A stretch of 49,627 nt of DNA from JBBECE01 sp040881985 (GTDB taxonomy: Bacteria; Pseudomonadota; Alphaproteobacteria; Rhizobiales; Devosiaceae), in assembly GCA_040881985.1 (NCBI GenBank), contig JBBECE010000001.1:1-49627 (forward strand). Direction: 5' to 3'. Shown piece after piece: positions 1-7,909 of this stretch (within the stretch, counting starts at the first letter, position 1; each line of letters starts with the position of its first letter). The position numbers were made by a program, and so were the translations under genes. The notes beneath the pieces are model-generated. The model searched no databases. It was not told the origin of the DNA and saw only the letters and a program-made list of their open reading frames with translations.

Positions 1-68
1 GCCGACGGCGCGCTTCGCGCACCGGGCCCGGCTCGCCGAACCGGCGCTCGCGTGACCGCCGTTCAATT

Positions 69-884
69 TCACTGTTGGCGCCGGGCAGCGACCCCGCCGG
101 CCGCCGCCGGGGCGCCGTCGGCGCCGGTCGCGGTCTCGCGGGTGCCGGTGACGATCAGCGACAGGATTTCGTGCTCGCTGGTCTGCTTGACGTAACGATC
201 CCCCACATACTCGCCACGCTTCAGCACCATCACCCGGTCGCCGACCTGGAAAATATCCTGCAGGCGATGCGAGATGATGATCTGGGCGACGTTCTGCCGC
301 TTCAGCTCGAGCATCGTCTCGAGCAGCCGCTCGGTCGCCATTACCGAAAGATTGGCGGTCGGCTCGTCGAGCACGATGACTTTCGGCTCGAACGAAATGG
401 CGCGGGCGATGGCGACCGATTGCTGACGGCCCCCGGAGAGGCTCTCGACCTTCTGGTAGACCGAATTCACGTCGACCTTCAGCCGCTTCAGCACCACGCC
501 GGCGTCGGCGTACATCTTTTTGCGGTCGACGAAGATGCCTTTGACGGGCCAGCGGCCGAGGAAAATGTTCTGGCCGACGTCCATGTTCCCGCACAGGGCA
601 AAGTCCTGGTAGATCATCTCGATGCCGACGTCGCGACTTTCCTGCGGCGAACGGAAGATGCTGCGCTGCCGGTCGACCAGCACCTCGCCGGCGTCGCGGT
701 GGTAGGCGCCGGTAAGGATCTTCATCAGCGTCGATTTGCCCGCTGAGTTGTCCCCGACCAGGCCGAGAATCTCCCCCCGATACAGCGTCAGGTCGACATC
801 GACGAGCGCTTTGACGGCACCGAATGACTTCGAGATACCGCGCATCTCGACGATCGGGATCGCAGGGTTCGGGTGGCTAGACAT
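69..884 (-). CDS. Sugar ABC transporter ATP-binding protein (CUT2/FrcA type)
   Basis: This 271-aa single-domain ABC ATPase would energise sugar uptake at the cytoplasmic face of the inner membrane. The P-loop GDNSAGKST lies at residues 44-52, the Q-loop at Q93, the signature LSGGRQQ at 149-155, Walker B VIVLDEPTA at 169-177 (D173, E174) and the switch histidine at H206. Most CUT2 ATPases carry two ABC domains (about 500 aa). The fructose-type FrcA has one, and this protein matches that size. I chose the ATG at 884 because it precedes the first strand of the fold, and it overlaps the permease stop by 8 bp, suggesting translational coupling. It is the last gene of a binding protein-permease-ATPase operon. 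The Ala/Gly-rich C-terminal tail (about 20 residues) is not part of the domain. The sugar cannot be read from the sequence. Confidence 0.9.
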   Translation of the reverse strand: MSSHPNPAIPIVEMRGISKSFGAVKALVDVDLTLYRGEILGLVGDNSAGKSTLMKILTGAYHRDAGEVLVDRQRSIFRSPQESRDVGIEMIYQDFALCGNMDVGQNIFLGRWPVKGIFVDRKKMYADAGVVLKRLKVDVNSVYQKVESLSGGRQQSVAIARAISFEPKVIVLDEPTANLSVMATERLLETMLELKRQNVAQIIISHRLQDIFQVGDRVMVLKRGEYVGDRYVKQTSEHEILSLIVTGTRETATGADGAPAAAGGVAARRQQ

Positions 885-3138
885 CTGATTTTTCCATGTG
901 GGTCTCGGTTCGCTTGCGGAAGGGCCATTTGAGTCTGGCGAAAATGTTTTGCTGGCGCACCCAGATGTCAATCAGAATCGCCAGGATGAGGATCACGCCG
1001 ATGTAAACGTTGATCCAGTGCTGGGGCATGGTGAAGCCTTGGACGTTCAACTGCAGCAATGCCCGCACCAGTGTGATCACCGCCGCCCCCGCGAGCGCGC
1101 CGATGATCGTGCCGTAGCCGCCGAAGATCGAGCCGCCGCCGATGATCACGGCGGCGATGCCGTCGAGTTCGCGATTCACCCCGGCGACCGGGTTGAAACT
1201 GCGGAAATAGGCGATGTTGATCAGGCCGGCCATCGTCGCGCAGAGGGCGCAGAAGAGCAGGGCGAGGAAACGGATGCGCTTGGTGTTGATGCCGGCGTAG
1301 CCTGCCGCGCGGAGGTTGCCTCCGGTGGCATAGACCCGCTGACCGAACGGCATGAACCCGAGGACCACGCCGGCGACAATCGACACCAGAATCATCCAGA
1401 CCGTCTGAATGCTGACGACGTCTGCGAGTGCGCTGAGGAAGCCGCCCGGCTGGGGCAGATTGAGGTAGTCGAGGATATCGGTGATCTTGCGGCCAATCTG
1501 ATTGTATTGCTCGTTCCAGCCGGTGAGCTGCTGGCCGGAGACGATCCATGAGGCAAAGCCGCGGGCCATGTAAAACATGCCGAGCGTGGCGATGAACGCC
1601 GGCAAGCCGAAGGCGACCGTCAGCACGCCGTTGACCACGCCGGCAAGCAGACCAATGGACAATCCAACCAGCATGGCAGAGCCGGGGTCGAGGCCGAGCA
1701 CCTTCAACGAATAGGCGGTGGCGCTGCCGGCGAGGGCGAGCACGGCGCCGACCGACAGGTCGATATCGCCGGCGGCAATGACATAGGTGAGCCCGATGGT
1801 GATCAGCGCCAGCTCTGTGTAATTGAGCAGAATCGCAAAGGTATTGGGCAGGTGCCACCAGTAATCTGGCCGCAGGAAGAGGCCAACCAGCCAGAGGATG
1901 ACGGTCAGCATGATCGCCAGAGCGTCGCGCCGTGCGAGGAACTTGCCGAAGCCGCGCGCGCTCATCGCCATGTCGGACGCCATAGCGCCCTTCGTCTGGG
2001 CGCTGGCAATCGCCACACCGCCGGTCTCCAACGCCAGCGGCGCAGGCGCGCCGCGCAACCATGCCCACAGCCGGGCCGGCACACGCTTGCGAATGATGAA
2101 CGGCTCGATCAGCACCGCCACGATCAGGAGGACGCCGATGCAGGCGCCAACCGCGCCGGCGGGGAGCGAAAACACCGCCTGGACACTGACTTCCTCGCCG
2201 TCAATGATGACCGTTCGGGTGATCGGCCAGCCTTCGCGCAGGACCTTGTTGATCAGCACGACGACCAGCACGCCGATGAAGCTGCCAATGATGCGGCCGC
2301 GGCCGCCGAGGATGGACGCGCCGCCGATGATGACGGCGGCAATGACAAACAGCTCGGCGCTCAGCCCAGCCTGAGGCGTGGCGCCCTTGCCCTGGGCGAT
2401 CTCCATTAGGCCGGCGAGCGTCGCGCAGAGCGCCGACAGGAGATAGGCGCGCATCCGCACCCAGCGCGTCGGGATGCCGGCGTAAATCGCGGCCTGCTCG
2501 TTGCCGCCGGTGGCGAAGGTTTCATAGCCCCAGCGAGTCTTGGCGAGCACGAAAGCGCCCACGGCCACGACCGCGAGGGCGATCGGAATCTGGTTGTTGA
2601 AGCCCCAGGCGTTGGGCTCGGCTAGCTGGAAGAACCAGCCAAAGTCGAACGACTTTATCCGGAAGCCGATCAATTGCCCTCCGGTCAGACCGAGGACGAA
2701 TCCGCGCCCGATGAGCAGCATGGTCAAGGTGGCGATGAAGGCCGGCACGCGCAGGATCGTGACGAGGCTGCCATTGATCACGCCGATGAGGGTGCCGAGG
2801 AGGAGACAGACGATGATCGCCGGAACGACACCGAGATTGTAGTGATTTGGATCGAAAACATAGGCGAATGCCACACCGATCAGGCCGTAAGTCGAACCGA
2901 CCGAGAGGTCGAGATCCTTGTTGGCGATGACGAACGTCATGCCGACGGCCATGACCGCATAGCGGGCGCCGTCCCGCAGCAGCGCGTGGAACGCATCAGC
3001 CGATCCGAAAAAAGCCGGGTTGATGTACCAGCCCACGAGGTAGAGCAGGGCCATCATGGCGAGAAGACCGACTTCCCATCCGCCGACGAATTGGGCGGGC
3101 CGCCGGCCGAGGGTCGATACAGCGGTCGTCATCACCAT
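877..3138 (-). CDS. Double-length CUT2-type sugar ABC permease (two fused permease domains)
   Basis: This protein of about 753 aa contains two complete BPD_transp_2 (RbsC/FrcC-like) permease domains in one reading frame. The halves repeat the same landmarks: DLDLSVGSTYG against DIDLSVGAVLA, FIATLTMLLIGRG against FIATLGMFYMARG, FATGGNEQAA against YATGGNLRAA, and AAVIIGGASILGG against AAVIIGGGSIFGG. Each half is hydrophobic throughout, with roughly nine or ten membrane segments, and they are joined by a polar linker near residues 355-400. Ordinary family members are about 320-360 aa and work as homodimers, so this is a covalent pseudo-dimer. The start is uncertain: ATG codons lie at 3138 and 3132, and neither has a strong ribosome binding site. 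It sits 87 bp after the binding-protein gene, with a long stem-loop between them. No stop or frame change interrupts the fusion. Confidence 0.88.
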   Translation of the reverse strand: MVMTTAVSTLGRRPAQFVGGWEVGLLAMMALLYLVGWYINPAFFGSADAFHALLRDGARYAVMAVGMTFVIANKDLDLSVGSTYGLIGVAFAYVFDPNHYNLGVVPAIIVCLLLGTLIGVINGSLVTILRVPAFIATLTMLLIGRGFVLGLTGGQLIGFRIKSFDFGWFFQLAEPNAWGFNNQIPIALAVVAVGAFVLAKTRWGYETFATGGNEQAAIYAGIPTRWVRMRAYLLSALCATLAGLMEIAQGKGATPQAGLSAELFVIAAVIIGGASILGGRGRIIGSFIGVLVVVLINKVLREGWPITRTVIIDGEEVSVQAVFSLPAGAVGACIGVLLIVAVLIEPFIIRKRVPARLWAWLRGAPAPLALETGGVAIASAQTKGAMASDMAMSARGFGKFLARRDALAIMLTVILWLVGLFLRPDYWWHLPNTFAILLNYTELALITIGLTYVIAAGDIDLSVGAVLALAGSATAYSLKVLGLDPGSAMLVGLSIGLLAGVVNGVLTVAFGLPAFIATLGMFYMARGFASWIVSGQQLTGWNEQYNQIGRKITDILDYLNLPQPGGFLSALADVVSIQTVWMILVSIVAGVVLGFMPFGQRVYATGGNLRAAGYAGINTKRIRFLALLFCALCATMAGLINIAYFRSFNPVAGVNRELDGIAAVIIGGGSIFGGYGTIIGALAGAAVITLVRALLQLNVQGFTMPQHWINVYIGVILILAILIDIWVRQQNIFARLKWPFRKRTETHMEKSDV

Positions 3139-3170
3139 GGCATCATGCGATTGGCAGTGCCTCAAACCGA

Positions 3171-3203
3171 CGGTCGCGAGAGAGCATAGCCCTCTCGCGA
3201 CCG
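3171..3203 (-). promoter_or_regulatory. Intercistronic stem-loop between binding-protein and permease genes
   Basis: A perfect 12-bp inverted repeat (arms 3171-3182 and 3192-3203, starting CGGTCGCGAGAG) encloses a 9-nt loop. It lies in the 87-bp spacer after the binding-protein stop. No T-tract follows on either strand, so it is not a standard intrinsic terminator. Stem-loops in this position in other ABC operons protect the upstream mRNA and lower downstream expression, giving excess binding protein. That role is inferred here. Confidence 0.6.
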
Positions 3204-3225
3204 GATTAGAACAAACGGCCGACGA

Positions 3226-4308
3226 CTAGTTCTCGAAGCGCTGGCCGATGCTGCCGACGGTGTCCTTCGTCACGAGCTGGGCGCGCGTGTCGACATTGGC
3301 CGCCGAGATGCCGCGGTCGATCTGCAAGTAAAGCTGCATGACCGGCCAGAAGCCCTGGATGAAGGGCTGTTGGCCGAGAGCACCCGTCAAGTCGCCGGTC
3401 CTGATGGCTTCCAGATTCGGGGGTCCAAGGTCAAAGCCGTAGGCGCAGATCTTGCCGGTCAGACCGGTCTGGGCGACCGCCTTGAACAGACCCGGGGTGA
3501 AGACGTTGTTGGGAGCGAAAGCGCCCACCACATCGCCACGCGACTCGATGATTGAGACGACGCTGTTGACCGGGTCGTTCAGATCCGCCTGAATGCCCAC
3601 ACCCTCCGGTCCCCCATCGACCTTGAACCTGTCGAGTGCGCCGGCGGCGTTGAGGCCGGCGACGGTCGCATTGTAGGCCGAGTTGGCACGGTTGTTGACC
3701 TCGATGTTACCCATCGCGGTATCGTTGACAAAAATGACCGAACCGCCCTCGAAACCGCGGTCGATCAGGCATTGAGCCAGCGCCGCACCGGCGATAGCCG
3801 CCGCCGAAGCATCCTGGCCGGTGTGGCTGATACCGAGGCGATTGTAAATCCCGGGGTCGAACGAGTTGGTCGTCGCGACCGGAATGCCATTCCTCTCGGC
3901 GGTCTTGACGATGTCGTCATAGGCGCCAACCTGTGGCGTCGTCATGATCAGCCCGTCGATTGTCGGATCCTGGATGATCTGGTTCAGGATTTCGATTTCG
4001 CGGGCCGGATCATCGGCCGGCGATTCGGAACCCAGCAGCAGGATCGTCGCGCCGATCATGTTGCCGGCAACCAGGGCGCCGACATAGACCGGGTCGAAGA
4101 AACCGTTGCCGGCGGTGTGGGTGACGATGGCGAAGGTCAAATGGCCGTCCGCCGAATGGAAGTTCTTGGTGCCCGGGGCTTCCTGGGCCGCTTCCATAAA
4201 GTTGTAGCCGGAGGCCGCCGCGGCGACCTGTCCGGACTGCGCGAAAGCGGCCGAAGCCGTTCCCGCAACCAGCGCGACCGCGCTGACTGCAGTCAAAAGA
4301 TGTTTCAT
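3226..4308 (-). CDS. CUT2-type sugar ABC transporter periplasmic substrate-binding protein
   Basis: This is a 360-aa periplasmic binding protein of the RbsB/FrcB (LacI-fold, PF13407) type. A Sec signal peptide covers about residues 1-24 (MKHLL, hydrophobic core, AAFAQ). The mature part shows the fold's landmarks: LTFAIVTHT for the first strand, DGLIMTTPQ, then NGIPVATTNSFD and GAFAPNNVFTPG in the second lobe. The ATG at 4308 is preceded by a strong ribosome binding site, GGGAGGAAG, on the minus strand at about 4312-4320; longer versions of the frame add non-signal residues. It is the first gene of the operon, upstream of the permease and ATPase. A pentose, hexose or sugar alcohol is a reasonable guess for the ligand, but the binding residues do not decide it. 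Confidence 0.92.
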   Translation of the reverse strand: MKHLLTAVSAVALVAGTASAAFAQSGQVAAAASGYNFMEAAQEAPGTKNFHSADGHLTFAIVTHTAGNGFFDPVYVGALVAGNMIGATILLLGSESPADDPAREIEILNQIIQDPTIDGLIMTTPQVGAYDDIVKTAERNGIPVATTNSFDPGIYNRLGISHTGQDASAAAIAGAALAQCLIDRGFEGGSVIFVNDTAMGNIEVNNRANSAYNATVAGLNAAGALDRFKVDGGPEGVGIQADLNDPVNSVVSIIESRGDVVGAFAPNNVFTPGLFKAVAQTGLTGKICAYGFDLGPPNLEAIRTGDLTGALGQQPFIQGFWPVMQLYLQIDRGISAANVDTRAQLVTKDTVGSIGQRFEN

Positions 4309-4365
4309 AATCTTCCTCCCATTCCGCAGTTTTTGGTCTGCGGATTTGATGTGTGGAACGCGACA

Positions 4366-4393
4366 GTAATAATCCATTCGCATCGCATTGCAA
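4366..4393 (-). promoter_or_regulatory. Candidate promoter of the sugar ABC operon
   Basis: Reading the minus strand, TTGCAA (4393-4388), a 16-nt spacer and TATTAC (4371-4366) resemble a sigma-70 promoter, four of six matches in each box. The leader to the ATG at 4308 would be about 50 nt. A perfect 10-bp palindrome ATTGGCCAAT at 4411-4420 lies just upstream and could be an operator half-site. All of this is inference from weak motifs. Confidence 0.3.
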
Positions 4394-4794
4394 AGCCGCC
4401 ACGGCGCGAGATTGGCCAATTTCGTCAAGTAAATAAGGAAACAATGCAGGAGCATCTCAGGGAAGGCGTCGACCGGAAACTGGTGCGGAAAACATCCGCC
4501 TAAACGTTTTCGGAAAACCTGTCAGGAAATCCTCCAACAATTACAATGCCGCAGCCTGCGCCGGGAAAACGGCAAGCCGACCGGGGACGCGAAGGGAAGC
4601 GGAAAAACTGTGCGGAAAATCTGGGCGAATGCGGCTCCTTCACCCGCGCCAAACTCGCAGGACCTGCTTCACTTTGGCTCGGTTCATCGGGTCGATCGAT
4701 CACGCCTCGAGCGACCGGGCCAGCCACTCGGGCGCAGCCGGTTCGTGCCATTCGAGCCTGCATCGCTGAAATCACCCCACCGGATCGATGGCCG

Positions 4795-4880
4795 GCCTCT
4801 GCCATTCGGGCATAGCCCTCATGGCCTTCTTCGGCTTCGAACAGTCCACCGGACTGTTCGATTTGCGCTGCGCGCAAACC
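4795..4880. repeat. Hairpin-rich repeat unit A (86 bp)
   Basis: This unit contains three hairpins, each with a 3-nt loop. The first is GCCAT-TC-GGGC-ATA-GCCC-TC-ATGGC (4801-4825). The second has arms GAACAGTCC/GGACTGTTC (4839-4847 and 4851-4859). The third has arms TTTGCGC/GCGCAAA (4862-4868 and 4872-4878). It aligns with the next unit from the shared start GCCTCTGCCA to the shared end CAAACC/GCAACC. Confidence 0.75.
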
Positions 4881-4964
4881 GCCTCTGCCACTCGCCCGCA
4901 GCGCTCATGGCCTCCGGCGCTTTCAATCGGTCCACTGGACCGATCGATTGCCCTTCGGGCAACC
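4881..4964. repeat. Hairpin-rich repeat unit B (84 bp)
   Basis: This is a tandem relative of the preceding unit. It has the same layout: an imperfect hairpin at about 4887-4911, then ATCGGTCC/GGACCGAT with a 3-nt loop at about 4926-4944, then TTGCCC/GGGCAA with a 3-nt loop at about 4948-4962. Where its stems differ from unit A, the paired base usually differs as well. It ends 9 bp from the encoded CCA end of tRNA-Thr, so a tRNA read-through transcript would contain it first. Confidence 0.75.
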
Positions 4965-4973
4965 GGCTTGGAG

Positions 4974-5049
4974 TGGTGCCGCATGCCGGATTCGAACCAG
5001 CGACCCCATCATTACGAATGATGTGCTCTACCAACTGAGCTAATGCGGC
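4974..5049 (-). tRNA. tRNA-Thr (anticodon CGT)
   Basis: This 76-nt minus-strand cloverleaf includes an encoded CCA. The acceptor stem is GCCGCAT/ATGCGGC with discriminator A, the D-arm GCTCAGTTGGTAGAGC, and the anticodon stem CATCA/TGATG with loop TTCGTAA, giving anticodon CGT, which reads ACG (Thr). The T-arm is GCTGG-TTCGAAT-CCGGC. All stems pair, with one T-G pair in the T-stem. It lies downstream of hemY on the same strand, 58 bp beyond that gene's stop. Confidence 0.96.
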
Positions 5050-5107
5050 CGGGCGCCTGGTTGGCGCGTCGCCTCTTTAGGGGCAGGGACGGGCGCTGGC
5101 AAGGGCG

Positions 5108-6475
5108 CTACCGCGCCGGCGCCGCCTCGTCCGGTTTGGGGGCCGGCAGAGCCCCGCCCGCGGGGATGGCGGGGGCGGGCCTTCGCGCCTCGAGCGCCGC
5201 GACCGGCACCCGCCATTCGAAGGCGTCGAGCCGGCCGGAGACCGGGGAGACCGGCTGCCAGTCCTCGGCGGTTACCCCGTCGGCCGTCCAGACCGGATCG
5301 CGCGGCGCGCGCACGGCGCGCGAGAGCCATTCGCGGGCTTTGCCGTGATCGGCCGACTGGCCCTCCTCGATTTCGGCCATCAGCAGGCAAATCTGCTGGG
5401 TCGGGGCGCTCGAGGCGAATTTCGCCAGCGCGTTGCGGGCGACGCTCCATTCGCGGGCGTCGATCGCGGCGCGGGCGAAGGTCGCGGCCACCGAAAGGGA
5501 AGCCCCCGGCTCCTCGATCAGCGCCCGCATCCGCTTCAGCCGGTCGACCGGCGAGGCGCCGGGAATGACATGGGCATAAAGCAGTGCCACATGCGGATGG
5601 TTGGTCGAGCGCCAGACCCGGTGCAGCAGGTTCGAGGCTTTGCGCGCCTCGCCCTGATGGGAGTAAATGCGCGCCGCGATCAGGGTCGCCGGAACGAAGT
5701 CTGGGAGAATCTTGAGCGCCTCGCGGGCGTGCTCGATGGCGAGGCTCGGTTGGGTGGCCTCCTGCTCGCGCGCCATCGCACTGAGCAGCACCGCCTGGCG
5801 GCGGCGCGCGGCCTCACGCGCCGCGCGGGTTTCGGCCGGCTGGTTGCGCGCCATCTCGAGGGCCCCGGCCCAGGCGCGGCGGCGCACCAGATCGTCGAAG
5901 ACGGCCGCGCTCGCCCAGGCAAGCGTCGGGGACAGCACCGCGGCTTTGCGCGCAAAAATCAGCGCCGCGTCGGTGCGGCCCTGCTGGCGGGCCTGCTCGT
6001 AGAGCCCCGACAGCGCCGCCACCGCGGTCTTCGGATTGTCGATGAGGCCCCGATAGGCCTCGCGGGCCTCGGCCAGATCGCCGAGCGCCATCGAGGCGCG
6101 GGCTTCCAGCAATTGCGCCGCCGGCAAGTCGCCGAGCCGGGCGCGGGCCTCGCGGGCGAGCTGACGGGCCCGGCCGGCGTCTCCGGCATGATAGGCGATG
6201 AAGCCGTCGGAAAGGGCTTCGACCCCGCGCCTGCGGCGGCGGCGTTCGCTCGATCGACCGATCAGGCCCGGAATGCCGAGAAGCCGGCGCAGCAGCGCCC
6301 AGACGATCAGCGCCACCGCGATCAGCAACACAAAAGCGAAGACGGCAAGCCCGAGGCCCGGCCGCATCCGGTAGCCGAAGGCGGAAATCTCGACGCTGCC
6401 GGGGAGCGTGATGAGCCAGGCGGCGCCGAGCGCGACGAGAAGGCTCAGCGCAATGGCGAAGAGGACGCGGATCAC
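5108..6475 (-). CDS. hemY: HemY-type TPR membrane protein of the heme cluster
   Basis: This 455-aa protein has the HemY_N architecture. Two N-terminal membrane segments (about residues 4-25 and 43-66) flank a short periplasmic turn. A basic patch follows (ERRRRRR near 77-83), then a long helical-repeat region of TPR type, with AREARARLGDLPAAQLLEARA and similar antiparallel helix pairs up to about residue 400. In proteobacteria this family sits at the end of heme gene clusters; its biochemical role is unsettled, and it is unrelated to the HemY protoporphyrinogen oxidase of Bacillus. Translation starts at a GTG at 6475 that overlaps the stop of the upstream mitofilin gene as GTGA, so the two are probably coupled. 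The proline/alanine-rich C-terminus is typical low-complexity sequence. Confidence 0.85.
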   Translation of the reverse strand: MIRVLFAIALSLLVALGAAWLITLPGSVEISAFGYRMRPGLGLAVFAFVLLIAVALIVWALLRRLLGIPGLIGRSSERRRRRRGVEALSDGFIAYHAGDAGRARQLAREARARLGDLPAAQLLEARASMALGDLAEAREAYRGLIDNPKTAVAALSGLYEQARQQGRTDAALIFARKAAVLSPTLAWASAAVFDDLVRRRAWAGALEMARNQPAETRAAREAARRRQAVLLSAMAREQEATQPSLAIEHAREALKILPDFVPATLIAARIYSHQGEARKASNLLHRVWRSTNHPHVALLYAHVIPGASPVDRLKRMRALIEEPGASLSVAATFARAAIDAREWSVARNALAKFASSAPTQQICLLMAEIEEGQSADHGKAREWLSRAVRAPRDPVWTADGVTAEDWQPVSPVSGRLDAFEWRVPVAALEARRPAPAIPAGGALPAPKPDEAAPAR

Positions 6476-7869
6476 TCGGCCGGCTCCGCCGTGCTTGCCG
6501 CACCGAGCGCGGCGGCGCGCGCCGCCTCGATCAGGGCGTGCACCTCGGCGCGAGCCGCCAGCGAAGCCCCGATTGGGCCGGCGGCGGCCTGCATCGGCTC
6601 GGGGAGCGACGCGAATTCCCGCGCCGCCGCCGCGAGATCGCCTCGGCGGAGCCCCGATTCGAGCCGGGCGAGGGTCGAGGCCGGGTCGTCGCCTTGCGGC
6701 TCGCCCTCGGGCCTGAGCGCAATGGCGGCGGCGAGCTGGTCGAGAATACGGGTGGCGAGATCGGTCTCGCCGCGGCTGTCGGCGAGGGCCCGCAGCAGGG
6801 CGGGCGTGGCCGCCTCGAGGTCGGCCGAGAGCGCCTCGGTGGTCGGCAGTCCGGTCAAAGCGGCAGCCTCGATGTCGGCGGAGACGGCGAGCCCGGGCAA
6901 AGCCGAGCGAACGGTTGCGAGCGCTTCGGCAAACGGCGCGCCCGCCTCGACCTGGCGCTCGAACTCGTCGATGGCGAGCGGCAGGAGCGCGGCCCGCCGC
7001 GCTGCCTCGACATCGAGGCCGCGCGCCGACTGCGCGGAGCTCGACAGACGCGCCATCTCGCTTTTGAGGGCGGCGATTTCGGCTTCGAGCCCGGCGACAC
7101 GGGCGGCAAGCGCATCGGTCGTCGCGGTATCGGGGGCGGCCTGGGCCGCCGGCGCGGTGGCCAGCGCGTCGATCGCCTGCTGCAGTCGCGCGATGTCAGC
7201 GAGGCTCGCCCCGTTCTCAGTCGCGGCCGGCGCCTCCATCAGAGCCGCGAGCCGCGCCTCAAAATCGTCGAGCCGGGTGCGGGCGGCGCTGTCGATGGCC
7301 GGGCTCGCCGCCAGCGCCGCAAGGTCCTCACGCAGCCCCGCCAGATCCTCGGCGGTGGCGAAGCCGGTGAGATCGGCCGGGGCGGCGCCTTGCAGTGCCG
7401 CAATGCGGGCTTCGACCGCCGCCAAGTCGGCGGCTTGGGCGAAGGCCGAGATGTCGAGCGCTTCGGTCGCCTCGAGCGCGGCGATGCGGTCGTCGAAATC
7501 CGCCCCCGGACCCGGGGGCGGATTGGCTCCCGGCCACCAGCCGGCAAAGGCGAGCCCGAGCGCGACCGCGAGCCCCAGGGCGGCCCCTGACCCCGCCCCG
7601 ATCAGGATCGCGGCAAAAGGGCGCGGCGCGGGCGGCGCCTTTGGTTCGGCTTTGGGTTCGGCTTTGGGTTCGGCTTTGGGTTCGGCTTCAGGTTCGGCGG
7701 GCGTCTCGGGGGCAGGCGACGGCTCGACGGACGCGGCGGCGCGGCGGCGCTCGGCGGCTTTTCGGCGGGCGCCGGCAACGGTTTTGGAGCGGGTGCTCCC
7801 GGCGGGCTTGGCCTCAAGCTCGATGGTGGGCGGCCGGACCGGTCCGCCGCTCTTGTCGTCTGCCATCAT
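6472..7869 (-). CDS. Mic60/mitofilin-family inner-membrane protein
   Basis: This 465-aa protein is probably the bacterial counterpart of mitochondrial Mic60, which shapes inner-membrane folds. The N-terminus is basic and Ala/Pro/Glu-rich, with an EPKA tetrapeptide repeated four times (about residues 63-78). One membrane helix follows at about 84-108, then a long Ala/Leu/Glu-rich coiled coil (about 125-290). The C-terminal part resembles the mitofilin signature domain, with helices such as IDEFERQVEAGAPFAEAL. The start is a double ATG at 7869/7866 preceded by GGAAGGGG on the minus strand. The gene lies between hemD and hemY, the usual position in alphaproteobacteria, and overlaps hemY by 4 bp. 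The assignment rests on architecture and context more than on conserved residues. Confidence 0.8.
   Translation of the reverse strand: MMADDKSGGPVRPPTIELEAKPAGSTRSKTVAGARRKAAERRRAAASVEPSPAPETPAEPEAEPKAEPKAEPKAEPKAPPAPRPFAAILIGAGSGAALGLAVALGLAFAGWWPGANPPPGPGADFDDRIAALEATEALDISAFAQAADLAAVEARIAALQGAAPADLTGFATAEDLAGLREDLAALAASPAIDSAARTRLDDFEARLAALMEAPAATENGASLADIARLQQAIDALATAPAAQAAPDTATTDALAARVAGLEAEIAALKSEMARLSSSAQSARGLDVEAARRAALLPLAIDEFERQVEAGAPFAEALATVRSALPGLAVSADIEAAALTGLPTTEALSADLEAATPALLRALADSRGETDLATRILDQLAAAIALRPEGEPQGDDPASTLARLESGLRRGDLAAAAREFASLPEPMQAAAGPIGASLAARAEVHALIEAARAAALGAASTAEPAE
7643..7690. repeat. Four 12-bp tandem repeats inside the mitofilin gene
   Basis: The unit GGTTCGGCTTTG is repeated four times, the last copy ending CA. 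On the coding (minus) strand each unit encodes four residues of the EPKA run. Because the unit is a multiple of three, changes in copy number would lengthen or shorten the linker without shifting the frame. Confidence 0.85.
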
Positions 7870-7909
7870 CCCCTTCCGCGATCTTCCGAACTGGCCGCGC
7901 CGGGCCCCA

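Larger units (their letters stand above)
4309..4973. other. Non-coding region between the sugar operon promoter and tRNA-Thr
   Basis: This 665-bp stretch has no convincing gene. Its left third carries the promoter region of the sugar ABC operon. From about 4680 to 4964 it is filled with palindromes and repeated GCCATTCG/GCCACTCG motifs (at about 4723, 4747, 4801 and 4887), of which the two rightmost units are well preserved. Short open frames on both strands are by-products of these repeats and of the tRNA. Confidence 0.7.

Noticed and set aside
4500..4877. A 125-codon minus-strand frame downstream of tRNA-Thr, and similar small frames beside it
   Set aside because: It follows the hairpin repeats, shows no domain or ribosome binding site, and its repeated peptides arise from the repeated DNA.
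4819..5034. A short minus-strand frame reading through the tRNA-Thr gene (containing VAGSNPACG)
   Set aside because: It is the well-known artefact of translating the T-arm of a tRNA, and it overlaps the tRNA completely.
4966..5049. Integrated element attachment site at tRNA-Thr
   Set aside because: No direct repeat of the tRNA 3' end and no integrase gene are visible in the window.
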